Positions 18,035 through 27,045 of a DNA stretch of 44,576 nucleotides are shown here, piece by piece. Under the pieces are notes generated by a model that made no database searches, was not told the DNA's origin, and saw only the letters and a program-made list of their open reading frames with translations. The DNA is from Acidimicrobiia bacterium (lineage in GTDB: Bacteria; Actinomycetota; Acidimicrobiia; Acidimicrobiales; JANYDT01). The translations under genes were made by a program, and so were the position numbers. Location: positions 1 to 44,576 of the forward strand of contig JANYDT010000064.1 of the NCBI GenBank assembly GCA_025359845.1, in the 5' to 3' direction. Numbering within the stretch: the stretch's first letter is position 1; the number at the start of each line of letters is the position of its first letter.

Positions 18035-19237
18035 TCAGACCAGCGGGATGAAGGTTATGGGCAGGCTGTCGACAGCGCGCCACGCGCTCGGGTTGAACGA
18101 GATCCGCGTCTCGCGTTGCCCATCCGCGAACTTGATATTCGTCACGCGCCTGAGGAGCTCTTCCACCATGATGCGCAGTGACATTCGCGCCTGGTTAGAA
18201 CCGATGCAGCGGTGCGGGCCGGCGCCGAATGTCATCACGCGGTTGCGGGTGCGGTCGATGATGAACTCCTCGGGTCGGTCCCACTCCGCGGGGTCGACGT
18301 TGGCGGCGAGGTAGTTGCACAGCACCCGCTCGTCCTTGCGGATCAGGTGCCCGCCGATCTCGACGTCCTCAGTGGCACGCCGCGGCCGCGCCGTGACCGG
18401 CGGCTCGAGGCGCATGATCTCCTCGATGGCGTTGGGAATGAGGTCGGGCCGATCGCGCAGGATCTGCTCGAGACCCGGCTCCTCAATGAGGCGTATGACG
18501 ATGTTCGACGTCGCATCGGAGGTCGTGCTGAACCCGCCGAGCGTGAGTATCTGGATCGCCCCGATCACCTCGGGATCGCTGAGCTGGCGCCCGTCCTCGA
18601 CTTTCGTGTGGACCAGCGCGGACACGATGTCGTCGATCGGCTCCGCGCGTCTCTTATCCACGAGACGCTGGCACCACTCGGTCCAGTCGTTCTGCACGAC
18701 AGCGAGGACCTTCGGGTCGTCGCGGAGCATGTCGTAGCTGAGGCGGCGCACCCAGACGCGAAGCTGGTCGAGCTCGTCCTGGTCGGTCACGCAGAGGAAG
18801 AACTGCGCCGTGATCTGCGACGGGAACTGCTTCGCAAGCTGTGTCGCGAGGTCGCAGTGCCCGTCGGCCGCGAACTCGTCGATCAGCCCGGCGATGATCG
18901 ACCGGAAGCCGTCCTCGAACTTCGCGAGCGCATCCGGCGTGAGGAACGGATTCATGATCTCGCGAACTTTGCGGTGTAATGGCGGGTTGGAGTCGATCGG
19001 CGGCATCGGCGGCTGATCCACCGGCATCGTGGGCACCCGGACCCCGCGGTTGCCGCTGGCGAACCCTCGCCAGTCCTGCATCACCCGCACGAGATCTTCA
19101 TGCCGATTCACCATCCAGAACCCGTGGTCCTGATCGCTGTGGACGATCGGGCACTTGGCGAGCATGTGTCGCGACATCTCGTGCACGTCCTCCGGCGGAA
19201 CGAGCGGTGGCATGTGCTCGGCGTAGCGATCGGTCAT
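18035..19237 (-). CDS. Cytochrome P450 no. 3, soluble bacterial type
   Basis: 400 residues. Haem loop FGAGPHRCIG with Cys344; ExxR motif EIMR at 273-276; I-helix GGFST at 234-238. ATG at 19237 preceded by AAAGGAAAT. First gene of an operon running through ferredoxin, thiolase no. 2, DUF35 no. 2 and LLM oxidoreductase, with operator C directly upstream. More similar to P450 no. 2 than to no. 1 in the C-terminal third (shared RTRNRVMTFGAGPHRCIGS). Likely hydroxylates the pathway compound before CoA-dependent cleavage (inference). Confidence 0.95.
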   Translation of the reverse strand: MTDRYAEHMPPLVPPEDVHEMSRHMLAKCPIVHSDQDHGFWMVNRHEDLVRVMQDWRGFASGNRGVRVPTMPVDQPPMPPIDSNPPLHRKVREIMNPFLTPDALAKFEDGFRSIIAGLIDEFAADGHCDLATQLAKQFPSQITAQFFLCVTDQDELDQLRVWVRRLSYDMLRDDPKVLAVVQNDWTEWCQRLVDKRRAEPIDDIVSALVHTKVEDGRQLSDPEVIGAIQILTLGGFSTTSDATSNIVIRLIEEPGLEQILRDRPDLIPNAIEEIMRLEPPVTARPRRATEDVEIGGHLIRKDERVLCNYLAANVDPAEWDRPEEFIIDRTRNRVMTFGAGPHRCIGSNQARMSLRIMVEELLRRVTNIKFADGQRETRISFNPSAWRAVDSLPITFIPLV

Positions 19238-19254
19238 CGACCATTTCCTTTTAT

Positions 19255-19270
19255 TTGGGCAATTGACTAA
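19255..19270 (-). promoter_or_regulatory. Operator C upstream of the P450 no. 3 operon
   Basis: Plus-strand TTGGGC-AATT-GACTAA; in the direction of transcription TTAGTC-AATT-GCCCAA. It ends 18 bases before the P450 ATG. A possible promoter lies further up: TTGACT at 19310-19305, an 18-base spacer and TAGACC at 19286-19281, which is weak. The rest of 19271-19466 holds no recognisable gene. Confidence 0.55.
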
Positions 19271-19466
19271 GTCGCGTGCTGGTCTAGTCGGTCGAAGTCG
19301 GATTAGTCAAGGCCATTCTTCTCTTCGCTCCAGCCGGGATTTCTGGTCATTCGGGCACGGTCTTGCACTCGCCCAATGTCTCGGCAGTGTCAGTAGGCCC
19401 GCGCCATGTACTGGCTCCCGAAATACAAGGTCGTCGACGACTACATCCCCCTCGGTAGTGTCCGGA

Positions 19467-19892
19467 TCACGTTCCTTCCGGCGCGTTCGGGGGCCGCGGG
19501 ACCGGCGTCGTGCCAATCTGCGCCGGCTTCGTCATAACCATGACCTCCATGTCGTCGGAGTACGCGACTTCACTGTGCCTGTACCCGGGTGGGATGTTCA
19601 GGCACGAACCCGGCAGCAGCCGCACGATACGGCCGTCCTCGAGCGCTATGTCCTCCCAGCCCTTGAGGCAATACACGACCTGGAGCTCGCACGTGTGATA
19701 GTGCCAGCCGGTCGACTTCTTCACGTCGGGCTTCGCCCGTACGAGGTAGACGTTGTATTCCGAATCGGTGGCATCCTTGATCCCGAGATCCCGGTAGTCG
19801 AAAAATTGGCGCAGCCCCTTGGCCCCGAAGGCGTCGGAGCCGTCATGGGTGATCGATGGCTGATAGGTGCTGACCGTTTGTTGCATGCTCAT
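19467..19892 (-). CDS. Cupin-domain protein no. 1
   Basis: 141 residues, ATG 19892 with AAAAGGAAG upstream. Single cupin barrel with metal ligands in GWHYHTCELQVVYCLKGW and LPGSCLNIPPGYRHSEV. Small single-domain cupins of this kind act as isomerases, decarboxylases, lyases or as ligand sensors; the reaction is unknown. Last gene of the long transport/dehydrogenase operon, 25 bases after the NHL gene. Paralogous to the cupin at 36955 and to the remnant at 12568. Confidence 0.85.
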   Translation of the reverse strand: MSMQQTVSTYQPSITHDGSDAFGAKGLRQFFDYRDLGIKDATDSEYNVYLVRAKPDVKKSTGWHYHTCELQVVYCLKGWEDIALEDGRIVRLLPGSCLNIPPGYRHSEVAYSDDMEVMVMTKPAQIGTTPVPRPPNAPEGT

Positions 19893-19917
19893 GGGGGCTT
19901 CCTTTTGGTAGTGATCT

Positions 19918-20886
19918 TCAGGTCGTGATGGTGAGCGTCAGCAAGGTTGTGACCGGCGTGCCACTCGGCGGCGCGAGCTCACCGATGTAGATCAGGCCGT
20001 CTGGCCCCTCGGCCAGTCCGTGCGGAGAAGAGGGTTCACCGGTCGGCCGCGGCTCGATGACGGAGCGCCCGAGCAGCTGACCGGACGGGTCGAAGACCGC
20101 GACCCTCGGCGGGAGCTCCTCCACGATCTCACCGGCCGCGAAGGAGTAGTCGCCGATTGGCCGGCCGAGTTCGCCGATCACGACGTGGCCCGTCGAGGTC
20201 ACGATCGGCTTCGATGGACGCTGGATCCCCTCCCAGGTTTCACGGTGCTCACCGTCATAGGTGAAGCGCTGCACGCGGTCATTCTCACGGTCGGCCACCA
20301 GCACGTCTCCGTCGGGCAGGACGCACACACCATGCGGCAGACGGAACTGTCCTGGCGCGCTGCCCGGCTCGCCCCACGAGCGGATGAGCGCACCGTCGCG
20401 ATCGAAGTGGTGGACGCGGCTGTTGGCGTACCCGTCGGCCACGAAATAGGAGCCGTCGGTGGCGAAGGCCAGGCTGGTCGGCCGATTGAACGGACCCGCC
20501 CCGCGCACCACGGAGAGGTACTTCTCCTTGTACGTTGGCCGGCTCCAGTCGCACCCCGAGTCGGAAGGCTGACCGCTGTTGCCGACCACGCCGACCTCGA
20601 CGCCGTCGGGCGAGTGCACCCGAACGGTGTGATCGCCCTCGTCCACCACGCAAACCCGACCCTCGGCGTCGATGGTGAGACCGTGCGCGTGGATGAAGTG
20701 CCCGAAAGACCGCAGGAAGGCGCCCCCGCCGTCGTGGACGACGACCGTGCCCTCACCGCGTGTCAGCACGAAGAGCTCGCCCACCGCGTTGGCCGCGACG
20801 TCGGTGACAGACTTGAACGACACGCCACGCGCCGGTTCAAGGTCGATCCTACCGAAGCGGAACCCGATCGTCGTCGCCGCGCTCAT
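19918..20886 (-). CDS. NHL-repeat six-bladed beta-propeller protein
   Basis: 322 residues. Repeated blades such as HAHGLTIDAEGRVCVVDEGDHT, NRPTSLAFATDGSYFVADGYA and RLPHGVCVLPDGDVLVADREN show an NHL propeller of the peptidyl-amidoglycolate-lyase/SMP-30 superfamily. ATG 20886 overlaps the alcohol dehydrogenase stop (ATGA). No signal peptide is seen, so it is cytoplasmic. In this context a lactonase or lyase acting on an oxidised intermediate is plausible, but NHL proteins are functionally diverse. Confidence 0.82.
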   Translation of the reverse strand: MSAATTIGFRFGRIDLEPARGVSFKSVTDVAANAVGELFVLTRGEGTVVVHDGGGAFLRSFGHFIHAHGLTIDAEGRVCVVDEGDHTVRVHSPDGVEVGVVGNSGQPSDSGCDWSRPTYKEKYLSVVRGAGPFNRPTSLAFATDGSYFVADGYANSRVHHFDRDGALIRSWGEPGSAPGQFRLPHGVCVLPDGDVLVADRENDRVQRFTYDGEHRETWEGIQRPSKPIVTSTGHVVIGELGRPIGDYSFAAGEIVEELPPRVAVFDPSGQLLGRSVIEPRPTGEPSSPHGLAEGPDGLIYIGELAPPSGTPVTTLLTLTITT

Positions 20887-21980
20887 ACGTTGATTTCGAT
20901 CACCGACCGGGCGACCTCGCCGGCGATCATCGCGTCGAAGGCTTCGCTGACCGTTTCGAGCTTGACCCGCTTCGAGACGAGCTCGTCGAGCATCAGTTGG
21001 CCGTCGAGGTAAAGCTTGACCAGCTTGGGGAACTCATCGGCGAAAACGCCCATCCCCATCAAGTTGCCTTTGATGGACCTGGCGCCGCGCACGAGGTCGT
21101 TTCGCTCGAACCCGAACCGGGGCTCGGCGAGCCCAGTGCACACGGCCGTCCCACCCGGATGGGTCATCCGCAACGCGTCTTCCGCCGTGACGGGTATCCC
21201 GACGAAGTCGAAGGCCGCGTCTACACCGCCGCCCGTCAAGTCGAGCACCTGCTGCACCTGATCACCAAACTGACTGCTGACCACATCGGTCGCGCCAAAA
21301 ATCTTTGCGTAGTCAAGCTTGCGCTGGTTGTTGTCGACGGCGATGATCCGCTCCGCTCCCACGATGCGCGCAGCCTGAATCGCGTTGAGCCCGAGACCGC
21401 CGCAGCCGATCACCGCGACCGTGGCGCCCTTCTGCACCTTGGCGACGTTGGTCACGGCGCCGAAGCCGGTGACCACGCCACACCCGAGGAGCGCAGCCTG
21501 CGGCAGCGGGATGGCCTTGTCGATCTTCACGACCGAGATGTCAGGAACGACGGTCATCTCGCTCCACGCGCCCATGCCCGCCATCTGACCGATCGGTTTG
21601 CCGCTCATGGACATGCGCGTCGTGCCGTCGAGCAATGTGCCCGCCTTCGTCATCTGCCCGGCGACGCACAACGTGGGAAACCCGCCCTTGCAGAACCGAC
21701 AGTTGCCGCACTGGGGAAAGACACAGAACACGACGTGGTCTCCGGGGCCGAATCCGACGACCCCTTCGCCGACCTCCTCCACGACACCCGATGCCTCGTG
21801 GCCCAACACGATCGGGAGGTTCATGCCCACGCCGCCTCCTTCGAATACGTGGAGGTCGGAGTGGCAGACCCCGGACGCCGCGATTCGCACGCGCAGCTCA
21901 TGCGCCTTTGGATCGGCCAGGTCGTAATTCTCGACCGTGAGCGGCCGGTGGTCTCCATGCATTATTACGGCTCGGGGCAT
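20883..21980 (-). CDS. Zinc-dependent alcohol dehydrogenase (MDR family)
   Basis: 365 residues from ATG 21980, which has AAAGGA upstream; a TTG five codons earlier overlaps the previous stop and is less likely. Catalytic zinc ligands in SGVCHSDLH and GHEASG; structural zinc Cys in CGNCRFCKGGFPTLC; NAD-binding GCGGLGLNAIQAAR. The FAEG-type mycothiol/NDMA-dependent class cannot be excluded. Oxidises an alcohol to an aldehyde or ketone. Its neighbour upstream is an aldehyde dehydrogenase, so the pair would take a primary alcohol (perhaps P450-made) to a carboxylate. Confidence 0.92.
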   Translation of the reverse strand: MPRAVIMHGDHRPLTVENYDLADPKAHELRVRIAASGVCHSDLHVFEGGGVGMNLPIVLGHEASGVVEEVGEGVVGFGPGDHVVFCVFPQCGNCRFCKGGFPTLCVAGQMTKAGTLLDGTTRMSMSGKPIGQMAGMGAWSEMTVVPDISVVKIDKAIPLPQAALLGCGVVTGFGAVTNVAKVQKGATVAVIGCGGLGLNAIQAARIVGAERIIAVDNNQRKLDYAKIFGATDVVSSQFGDQVQQVLDLTGGGVDAAFDFVGIPVTAEDALRMTHPGGTAVCTGLAEPRFGFERNDLVRGARSIKGNLMGMGVFADEFPKLVKLYLDGQLMLDELVSKRVKLETVSEAFDAMIAGEVARSVIEINV

Positions 21981-21991
21981 GCGCGTTCCTT

Positions 21992-23449
21992 TCAATCCAG
22001 ACTGACGTTGACGTTTTTCGCACGCAGGTACTCGCGCACGCCGAGCAGCCCACCTTCTTTGCCGTAGCCGCTCTGGCGGAAGCCGCCGAACGGACCAAAC
22101 GGGCCGGCGTTGGTGGCACCGCCGTTGACGCCGACGTTGCCGACGTCGAGCGCGTCGGCGACGCGATAGGCGCGACGTATATCGGTTGTGAATATGTTGG
22201 CGGCGAGGCCGTACTTGCTGTTGTTTGCGAGTGTGACCGCTTCGTCTTCGTCACGGAAGCGGATCAGCGAGAGAACCGGTCCGAAGATCTCCTCCTGCGC
22301 GAGCGCGGACGAGTTGTCGACGTCGGCGAACGCGGTCGGCCGTACAAAGAACCCGCCGCTCAGCGCCCCGCCGAGACGGTTGCCGCCGGCGACGAGACGA
22401 ACGCCGCCGTTCTTCTCGGCGTCGTGGATGGTGCCCATGATGCGTTCGACCGCGGAGGAGCTGATGACCGGCCCCATCTCGCTCGCGGGATCGAGCGGAT
22501 CTCCGACCGCCACCTTGTCGAGGACTGTGCCCACCGTCTCGACGACGCGGTCATACACGGTTTCGTGCACGAGCAGCCGCGTAGCCGCGTGGCACACCTG
22601 ACCGGCGAGCCGTGTGATCGCCAACGCTGCCATCGTCGACGCCCGACCGAGGTCGGCATCGTCGAAGACGATGGTCGCCGACTTGCCGCCGAGCTCGAGC
22701 ACCAGCGGAGTGAGCGTTTCGGCCGCGGCGGCCTGGATGCGGCGAGCGGTGGCCGGTCCGCCGGTAAAGCTGATCTTATCGATATCTGGGTGGCGCACGA
22801 GCGCGTCGCCAGCCTTGGGTCCGCCGGTGATGACGTTGACGACACCAGGAGGGACACCGGCCTCGGTGCAGATCCGGCCGAAGAGGTTGGCGCCGAACGG
22901 GGCGAGCTCAGGTGCCTTGAGCACGATCGTGCATCCGGCGGCGAGCGCGGCCGCGACCTTCATGCCGATCGAGCCGATCGGACCGTTCCAGGTGAGGATG
23001 ATCGCGACGACGCCGTAGGGCTCCCAGCGCACGTAGTCGAACGAACTGGAGTCGGGCAGGACTTCGCCGACGAGCTTGTCGGGCCAACCGGCGTAGTAGT
23101 CGAACCAGGCCGCCGCCGAATCGCCCATCCGCGACGCGGCCGATTTCACCATGCCGCACTCGAGCGCGGCGATCGTCTCGAAGCCGTCCGCGTGCCGGCG
23201 GAACAGCGCGGCGATGCTCAGGAGCAACTCGCGGCGCCGCACCGGACTCCATCGGCGGAATTCGCGCCGCGCCTCCTTCGCGGAACCGACGGCGGCGTCG
23301 ACCTCGGCGCGGCCCGCGATCGGAAAGCTCGCCTGCACACGACCGGTTGCAGGGTTGACGTGCTCCATCTCGCCAGCGCTCGTCGAGTGCTGCCAGCTGC
23401 CGCCGATGAAGAGGCCGGTCGGGAGGACTGCTCCGTTATTCACGACCAT
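21992..23449 (-). CDS. NAD(P)-dependent aldehyde dehydrogenase
   Basis: 485 residues, ATG 23449 with AGAAAGG. Catalytic Glu in VLELGGKSATIVFDDADL and catalytic Cys in LAGQVCHAATRLLV; cofactor-binding FTGGPATARRI; C-terminal EEIFGPVLSLIRF and FGGFRQSGYGKEGG. The usual PWNFP loop reads TWNGP, a modest variation. Oxidises an aldehyde to an acid, which one of the CoA-transferases could then activate. Part of the operon started by livG. Confidence 0.93.
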   Translation of the reverse strand: MVVNNGAVLPTGLFIGGSWQHSTSAGEMEHVNPATGRVQASFPIAGRAEVDAAVGSAKEARREFRRWSPVRRRELLLSIAALFRRHADGFETIAALECGMVKSAASRMGDSAAAWFDYYAGWPDKLVGEVLPDSSSFDYVRWEPYGVVAIILTWNGPIGSIGMKVAAALAAGCTIVLKAPELAPFGANLFGRICTEAGVPPGVVNVITGGPKAGDALVRHPDIDKISFTGGPATARRIQAAAAETLTPLVLELGGKSATIVFDDADLGRASTMAALAITRLAGQVCHAATRLLVHETVYDRVVETVGTVLDKVAVGDPLDPASEMGPVISSSAVERIMGTIHDAEKNGGVRLVAGGNRLGGALSGGFFVRPTAFADVDNSSALAQEEIFGPVLSLIRFRDEDEAVTLANNSKYGLAANIFTTDIRRAYRVADALDVGNVGVNGGATNAGPFGPFGGFRQSGYGKEGGLLGVREYLRAKNVNVSLD

Positions 23450-23536
23450 TGCCAGTTACCTTTCTGTAGGATCCGGGCCAGAAGCGCCGCCCCGCGTGCT
23501 GGCTGCCTGAGTCCGCGAGGACGGGACGATCTGGAG

Positions 23537-25510
23537 TCACGTAAGGCTGGGCTCGTCGGCTGCGCTCGGCACGAGGACCGGCGAAGGGCGATTATGGTCA
23601 TCGAGTTCGTTGTTCTTGCTACGGCCGACGATGCGCGCGATGCGATGCGCCATGCGGGCTTCGAGCGCGGCCGCGCCTCCGGGGATCCGCAGGAGCATGA
23701 GACCGAGGACGCCGAACAGTGCCACGTAGCCGCGCTCGAAGCGAGGGAAGTGGACCGAGACGATCTCCAGAGTGGCGCCCGAGAGGACGCCCATCTGCAG
23801 CATCATGATCGTCGAACCGAGCCCGCCCGAGGCCACGAGGACGAGCCAGAGGAACGTGAGGATGAACCCGAAGCTCTCGGGGGACACCTGCTGGGCCTGG
23901 GTCGCCAGCAACGCGCCGCCGACGCCGATCACTCCCGACGACACGAGGAACGCGAGGAGTCGGCCCTTCTCCTGCCGGATGCCGATCGACCGGGCGCCGA
24001 CTCCGCTGCCGAGATCGGCCTGGAGTTCGCGCCCGACGACCGAGTGCTGGAACAGCTCGCACAAGTAGCCGATCACCACAAAGATGACGACGAGCAGCAC
24101 GAGGTACGCCATATCCGTCCGGACCAGGCTCGGACGGGGCAGGGGCCTTCCGCTCATCCCGCCGCTGAACCATTGGTTGGTGAACACGACCTTCTCGATC
24201 AGCTGCGCGAACGCGATGGTGCCAAGCGCCAGGAAGATGCCGCGCAAACGCACAGTCGGTATCGCGACGATGGCGCCGAAGCCGGCGGCCACGACTCCAC
24301 CGCCGATCACCGCGAGCAGCCACGGCCACCCTCCCGATCCCCGAAGGTCGGCCGCCGTCATCGCGCCGACGCCAGCAAAAGCTGCGAGTGCCAGCGACAC
24401 CATGCCGGTCGTGGCGGAGAACACCCGGCTTCCTAAGAAGATCACCCCGTACGCCGCACCCGTGCTCAGCACCACCACGGCGTAACCATTGCCCGTCGCC
24501 TTCAGCAGGAATCCCGCGACGATCACCAGGGCCGCCCGCGGGAGAACACCCATGATGCTCGCCTTGCGCGCCGCTACTCCCTGACCCAGATCGGCGAGAA
24601 GTGCGGCGCGGTGCCCGGGCTCAGGTCGTGATGCGACCCGCCGCCCAATGATGATGAGCGCCATCAACAAGAACGCGAACGGGAACGTGAGCCGGGCACG
24701 TTGCCAGAACTGGCCCGCGGGAAGGTAGCCGATCAAGAGGGAGTCGGTGAGACCAAGGAGAGCACCGCCGATGACCGCCAGCGGCAACGACAAGAATCCT
24801 CCCAAGGTCGCAGCGGTGAGGGAGTACACGACGATGATGGTCAGCGTAAGCGGATCGGAACCGACCAGCGTCGCCAGCAACACCCCCGCAAAGGCCGCTA
24901 TGATGTAGCTGAGAATCCAGGATACGCGCGTGACGTGGAGCGAATCAATCCCGCGGAGTTCCGACAGCCCGCGATTGGCCACGACGGCACGCAACGCGAG
25001 CCCCGTGGCCGTGAAACGCAGAAAAACGAACACCACTAGCACGGTCACCAACGTCGATGCGATGACGCCGATCTGCGTCCCGTTGACGAAAACACCCGGA
25101 AGGTGGTAGACGACATCGGGGAATATCGAAGGTGGCCGGAGCTGGCCCAGGATGATTCTCTCATTCCAGAAATAAAGGCACCCTCCGTACGCCGCGAGCA
25201 GGATCCCGACGCTGGCCGCCGTCGTCGCGAACACCGACGCCTCGGCGAGCCGGCGGTAGACGAAGCGTTCGCTCAGCACCGCCAGCAATGCCGGGAGCAG
25301 GACGACGGCGACGATGAATGCCAACGGCGCCGGTACGCCCCACTCCACTCTCACCTGCCAGTAGCTGTACGAACAGAACATCGCAATGGCCCCGTACGCG
25401 TAGTTCACGACACGCGACACCTTGTACGTGAACACCAGGCCCATGGCGGCGAGGCCATAGACCGAACCGTTCACCAACCCGGCAAGTATGAAGGGCGCAG
25501 GATTTAGCAT
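23537..25510 (-). CDS. Fused LivH-LivM type ABC permease
   Basis: 657 residues with two permease domains in one chain. Residues 1 to about 290 are LivH-like (ILAGLVNGSVYGLAAMGLVFTYK, VVNYAYGAIAMF, SYIIAAFAGVLLATLVG). About 320-610 are LivM-like (GVIFLGSRVFSATTGMVSLALAAFAGVGA, LRGIFLALGTIAFAQ, SSGVIGVGGALLATQ). Many hydrophobic helices are present. A charged tail follows. ATG 25510 with a strong GGAGGAG site. Forms the membrane channel of a branched-chain-amino-acid/aromatic-type importer with LivG, LivF and the binding protein of the same operon. Such HAAT systems also import aromatic acids and amides, so it probably brings in the island's substrate. Confidence 0.93.
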   Translation of the reverse strand: MLNPAPFILAGLVNGSVYGLAAMGLVFTYKVSRVVNYAYGAIAMFCSYSYWQVRVEWGVPAPLAFIVAVVLLPALLAVLSERFVYRRLAEASVFATTAASVGILLAAYGGCLYFWNERIILGQLRPPSIFPDVVYHLPGVFVNGTQIGVIASTLVTVLVVFVFLRFTATGLALRAVVANRGLSELRGIDSLHVTRVSWILSYIIAAFAGVLLATLVGSDPLTLTIIVVYSLTAATLGGFLSLPLAVIGGALLGLTDSLLIGYLPAGQFWQRARLTFPFAFLLMALIIIGRRVASRPEPGHRAALLADLGQGVAARKASIMGVLPRAALVIVAGFLLKATGNGYAVVVLSTGAAYGVIFLGSRVFSATTGMVSLALAAFAGVGAMTAADLRGSGGWPWLLAVIGGGVVAAGFGAIVAIPTVRLRGIFLALGTIAFAQLIEKVVFTNQWFSGGMSGRPLPRPSLVRTDMAYLVLLVVIFVVIGYLCELFQHSVVGRELQADLGSGVGARSIGIRQEKGRLLAFLVSSGVIGVGGALLATQAQQVSPESFGFILTFLWLVLVASGGLGSTIMMLQMGVLSGATLEIVSVHFPRFERGYVALFGVLGLMLLRIPGGAAALEARMAHRIARIVGRSKNNELDDHNRPSPVLVPSAADEPSLT

Positions 25511-25557
25511 TGCGACTCCTCCTTAGCTCCTCTAGCTACGCGTCTTGGCCCGCCGCG

Positions 25558-26946
25558 TCACGGCGCGACCGAGCCCGAGTAGCAGAAGAAGCGCGCGCCC
25601 GTGGCGGAGAAGAACTTCCCGCCCGTCACGATCAACATCTGAAGGCAATGCGCCGGATCCTTGTGCGGCCCGGCGCCATAGGTGATCGGCGGGGCGTACG
25701 TCGTGTTGACTTCCTTGAATGTGTTCAGCGAATCAATCAGGCTGGCCGAGGTCACCGGCTTGTTGCCCAGCCGGTTGACCGCCTCGGTGAACAGCTCAGC
25801 GTTGGTCCAAGACTGCAACGCTCCGAAGAACTCACTGTTCGCGTCGGGGTAGTACTTCTTCATGATTGCCTGCATCTTTTCGCCAGCTGCACCAGCGCCA
25901 ATGCCGCCCTCGGTGGACGACATGTAGAAGCGGCCGTTCGCATAGGGGCCGATACGGTCGGGGTAGGTCCCGTCGAAGGAGGGAGCAAAGAAGTCACCAT
26001 TGTACCCCTGCTGCTTTAGCGAATTCACGATCGCGACGATATGACCGAACGAGCAGAGGCAATCTATGACGGAAGTGCCGGAGGCGATCATCTTCGCCGC
26101 GTATGCAGTGAAGTCGGTCTCCGACGGGGCGTACTGCTGATCCGAGACGATGGCGACGCCCTTCGCCGCGGCGTACTTCTTATAGGAATCCAAGGCGATG
26201 AGAGCCGTGGGCGCCTGGATGGTCATCATCGCAATCTTCTTGTTGTTGTTCTGCACCAAGAGGTCGGTGACAAGATTCGCCAAGCTGTTCTGATAGAAGC
26301 CACCGACGGGGAAGACGGTCTCCTCGTTGAAGCACAGCGGCTGCGAGTAGCAGCCGATGATCGGCACCTTCGCATCTCTAGCAATCGGTATCCCACCCAC
26401 GATCCCCGTCTCGGCCGTCTCCAACACGATGACCGCCTTCTCGGATTCGATCAGCCGCTTCATGGCTACCGCGTTCTTCTGCGTGTCGGTGCCGTCATCG
26501 ACACCGATGAACTTGATCTTACGACCATTGATCCCTCCGTTTGCATTGAGTTCCTTGAAGTACGAGTCCATCGATTCGTACCCCGCTGGGAACGGTGACA
26601 CGCCGGTCCGGGAGAAGATCCCACCTACGACGATGTCTCCTTGAGCCGCGACCGGTGCCGTTGATGCCGGGGCCGATGCGGCGCTCGCGGCCGGTGCGGC
26701 GGTCACGGCCGGTGCCGTTGATGCCGGGGCCGGCTTCGTCGTCGCGACGGGGGCCACCTTCCAGACGAGCTTCTTGCCCGACTTCGTGCAGACGAGCGAG
26801 TGGGTTCCAGCCGTGGCCTTCTGGCCTGCCTTGGCGCACGAACCGTTCGCTTTGGCCGTGGCCGCGTCCGCTGTCTGTGACACAACGGGATATGTCAACC
26901 CGAGGATCACGACGCCGACGACGATCTTTTTTACTTGAAAGTTCAT
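25558..26946 (-). CDS. Periplasmic substrate-binding protein of the ABC importer (type-1 fold)
   Basis: 462 residues from ATG 26946, with GGAAAGG at proper spacing; a GTG nine bases earlier is too close to that site. Signal sequence (VKKIVVGVVILGLTYPVV), then a small module with two Cys (CAKAGQKATAGTHSLVCTKS), then an Ala/Thr/Pro-rich linker of about 40 residues containing a DNA repeat. A Peripla_BP_6 domain follows from about 105 (IVVGGIFSRTGVSPFPAGYE ... ELNANGGINGRKI). Receptor for the LivHM-LivGF transporter. The N-terminal Cys module is one I have met in Acidimicrobiia secreted proteins (recollection, not a search). Confidence 0.92.
   Translation of the reverse strand: MNFQVKKIVVGVVILGLTYPVVSQTADAATAKANGSCAKAGQKATAGTHSLVCTKSGKKLVWKVAPVATTKPAPASTAPAVTAAPAASAASAPASTAPVAAQGDIVVGGIFSRTGVSPFPAGYESMDSYFKELNANGGINGRKIKFIGVDDGTDTQKNAVAMKRLIESEKAVIVLETAETGIVGGIPIARDAKVPIIGCYSQPLCFNEETVFPVGGFYQNSLANLVTDLLVQNNNKKIAMMTIQAPTALIALDSYKKYAAAKGVAIVSDQQYAPSETDFTAYAAKMIASGTSVIDCLCSFGHIVAIVNSLKQQGYNGDFFAPSFDGTYPDRIGPYANGRFYMSSTEGGIGAGAAGEKMQAIMKKYYPDANSEFFGALQSWTNAELFTEAVNRLGNKPVTSASLIDSLNTFKEVNTTYAPPITYGAGPHKDPAHCLQMLIVTGGKFFSATGARFFCYSGSVAP
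26652..26732. repeat. 24-bp direct repeat in the binding-protein linker
   Basis: Two exact 24-base copies at 26652-26675 and 26709-26732, 57 bases apart, encode the repeated Ala/Pro/Thr linker units (APASTAPA). Linker length variation by recombination is expected. Confidence 0.7.
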
Positions 26947-27045
26947 CAAAAGCACCTTTCCGTATTGCTGAAACTACCGAATTTTCGTACTCGCTGGCGT
27001 TCGTAAGTGGACCAGCCTGATCTCATTGGTTCTCCTGCCTCCTCC

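Noticed and set aside
22424-24436. A 670-codon plus-strand open frame
   Set aside because: It lies antisense to the aldehyde dehydrogenase and permease, which have clear motifs.
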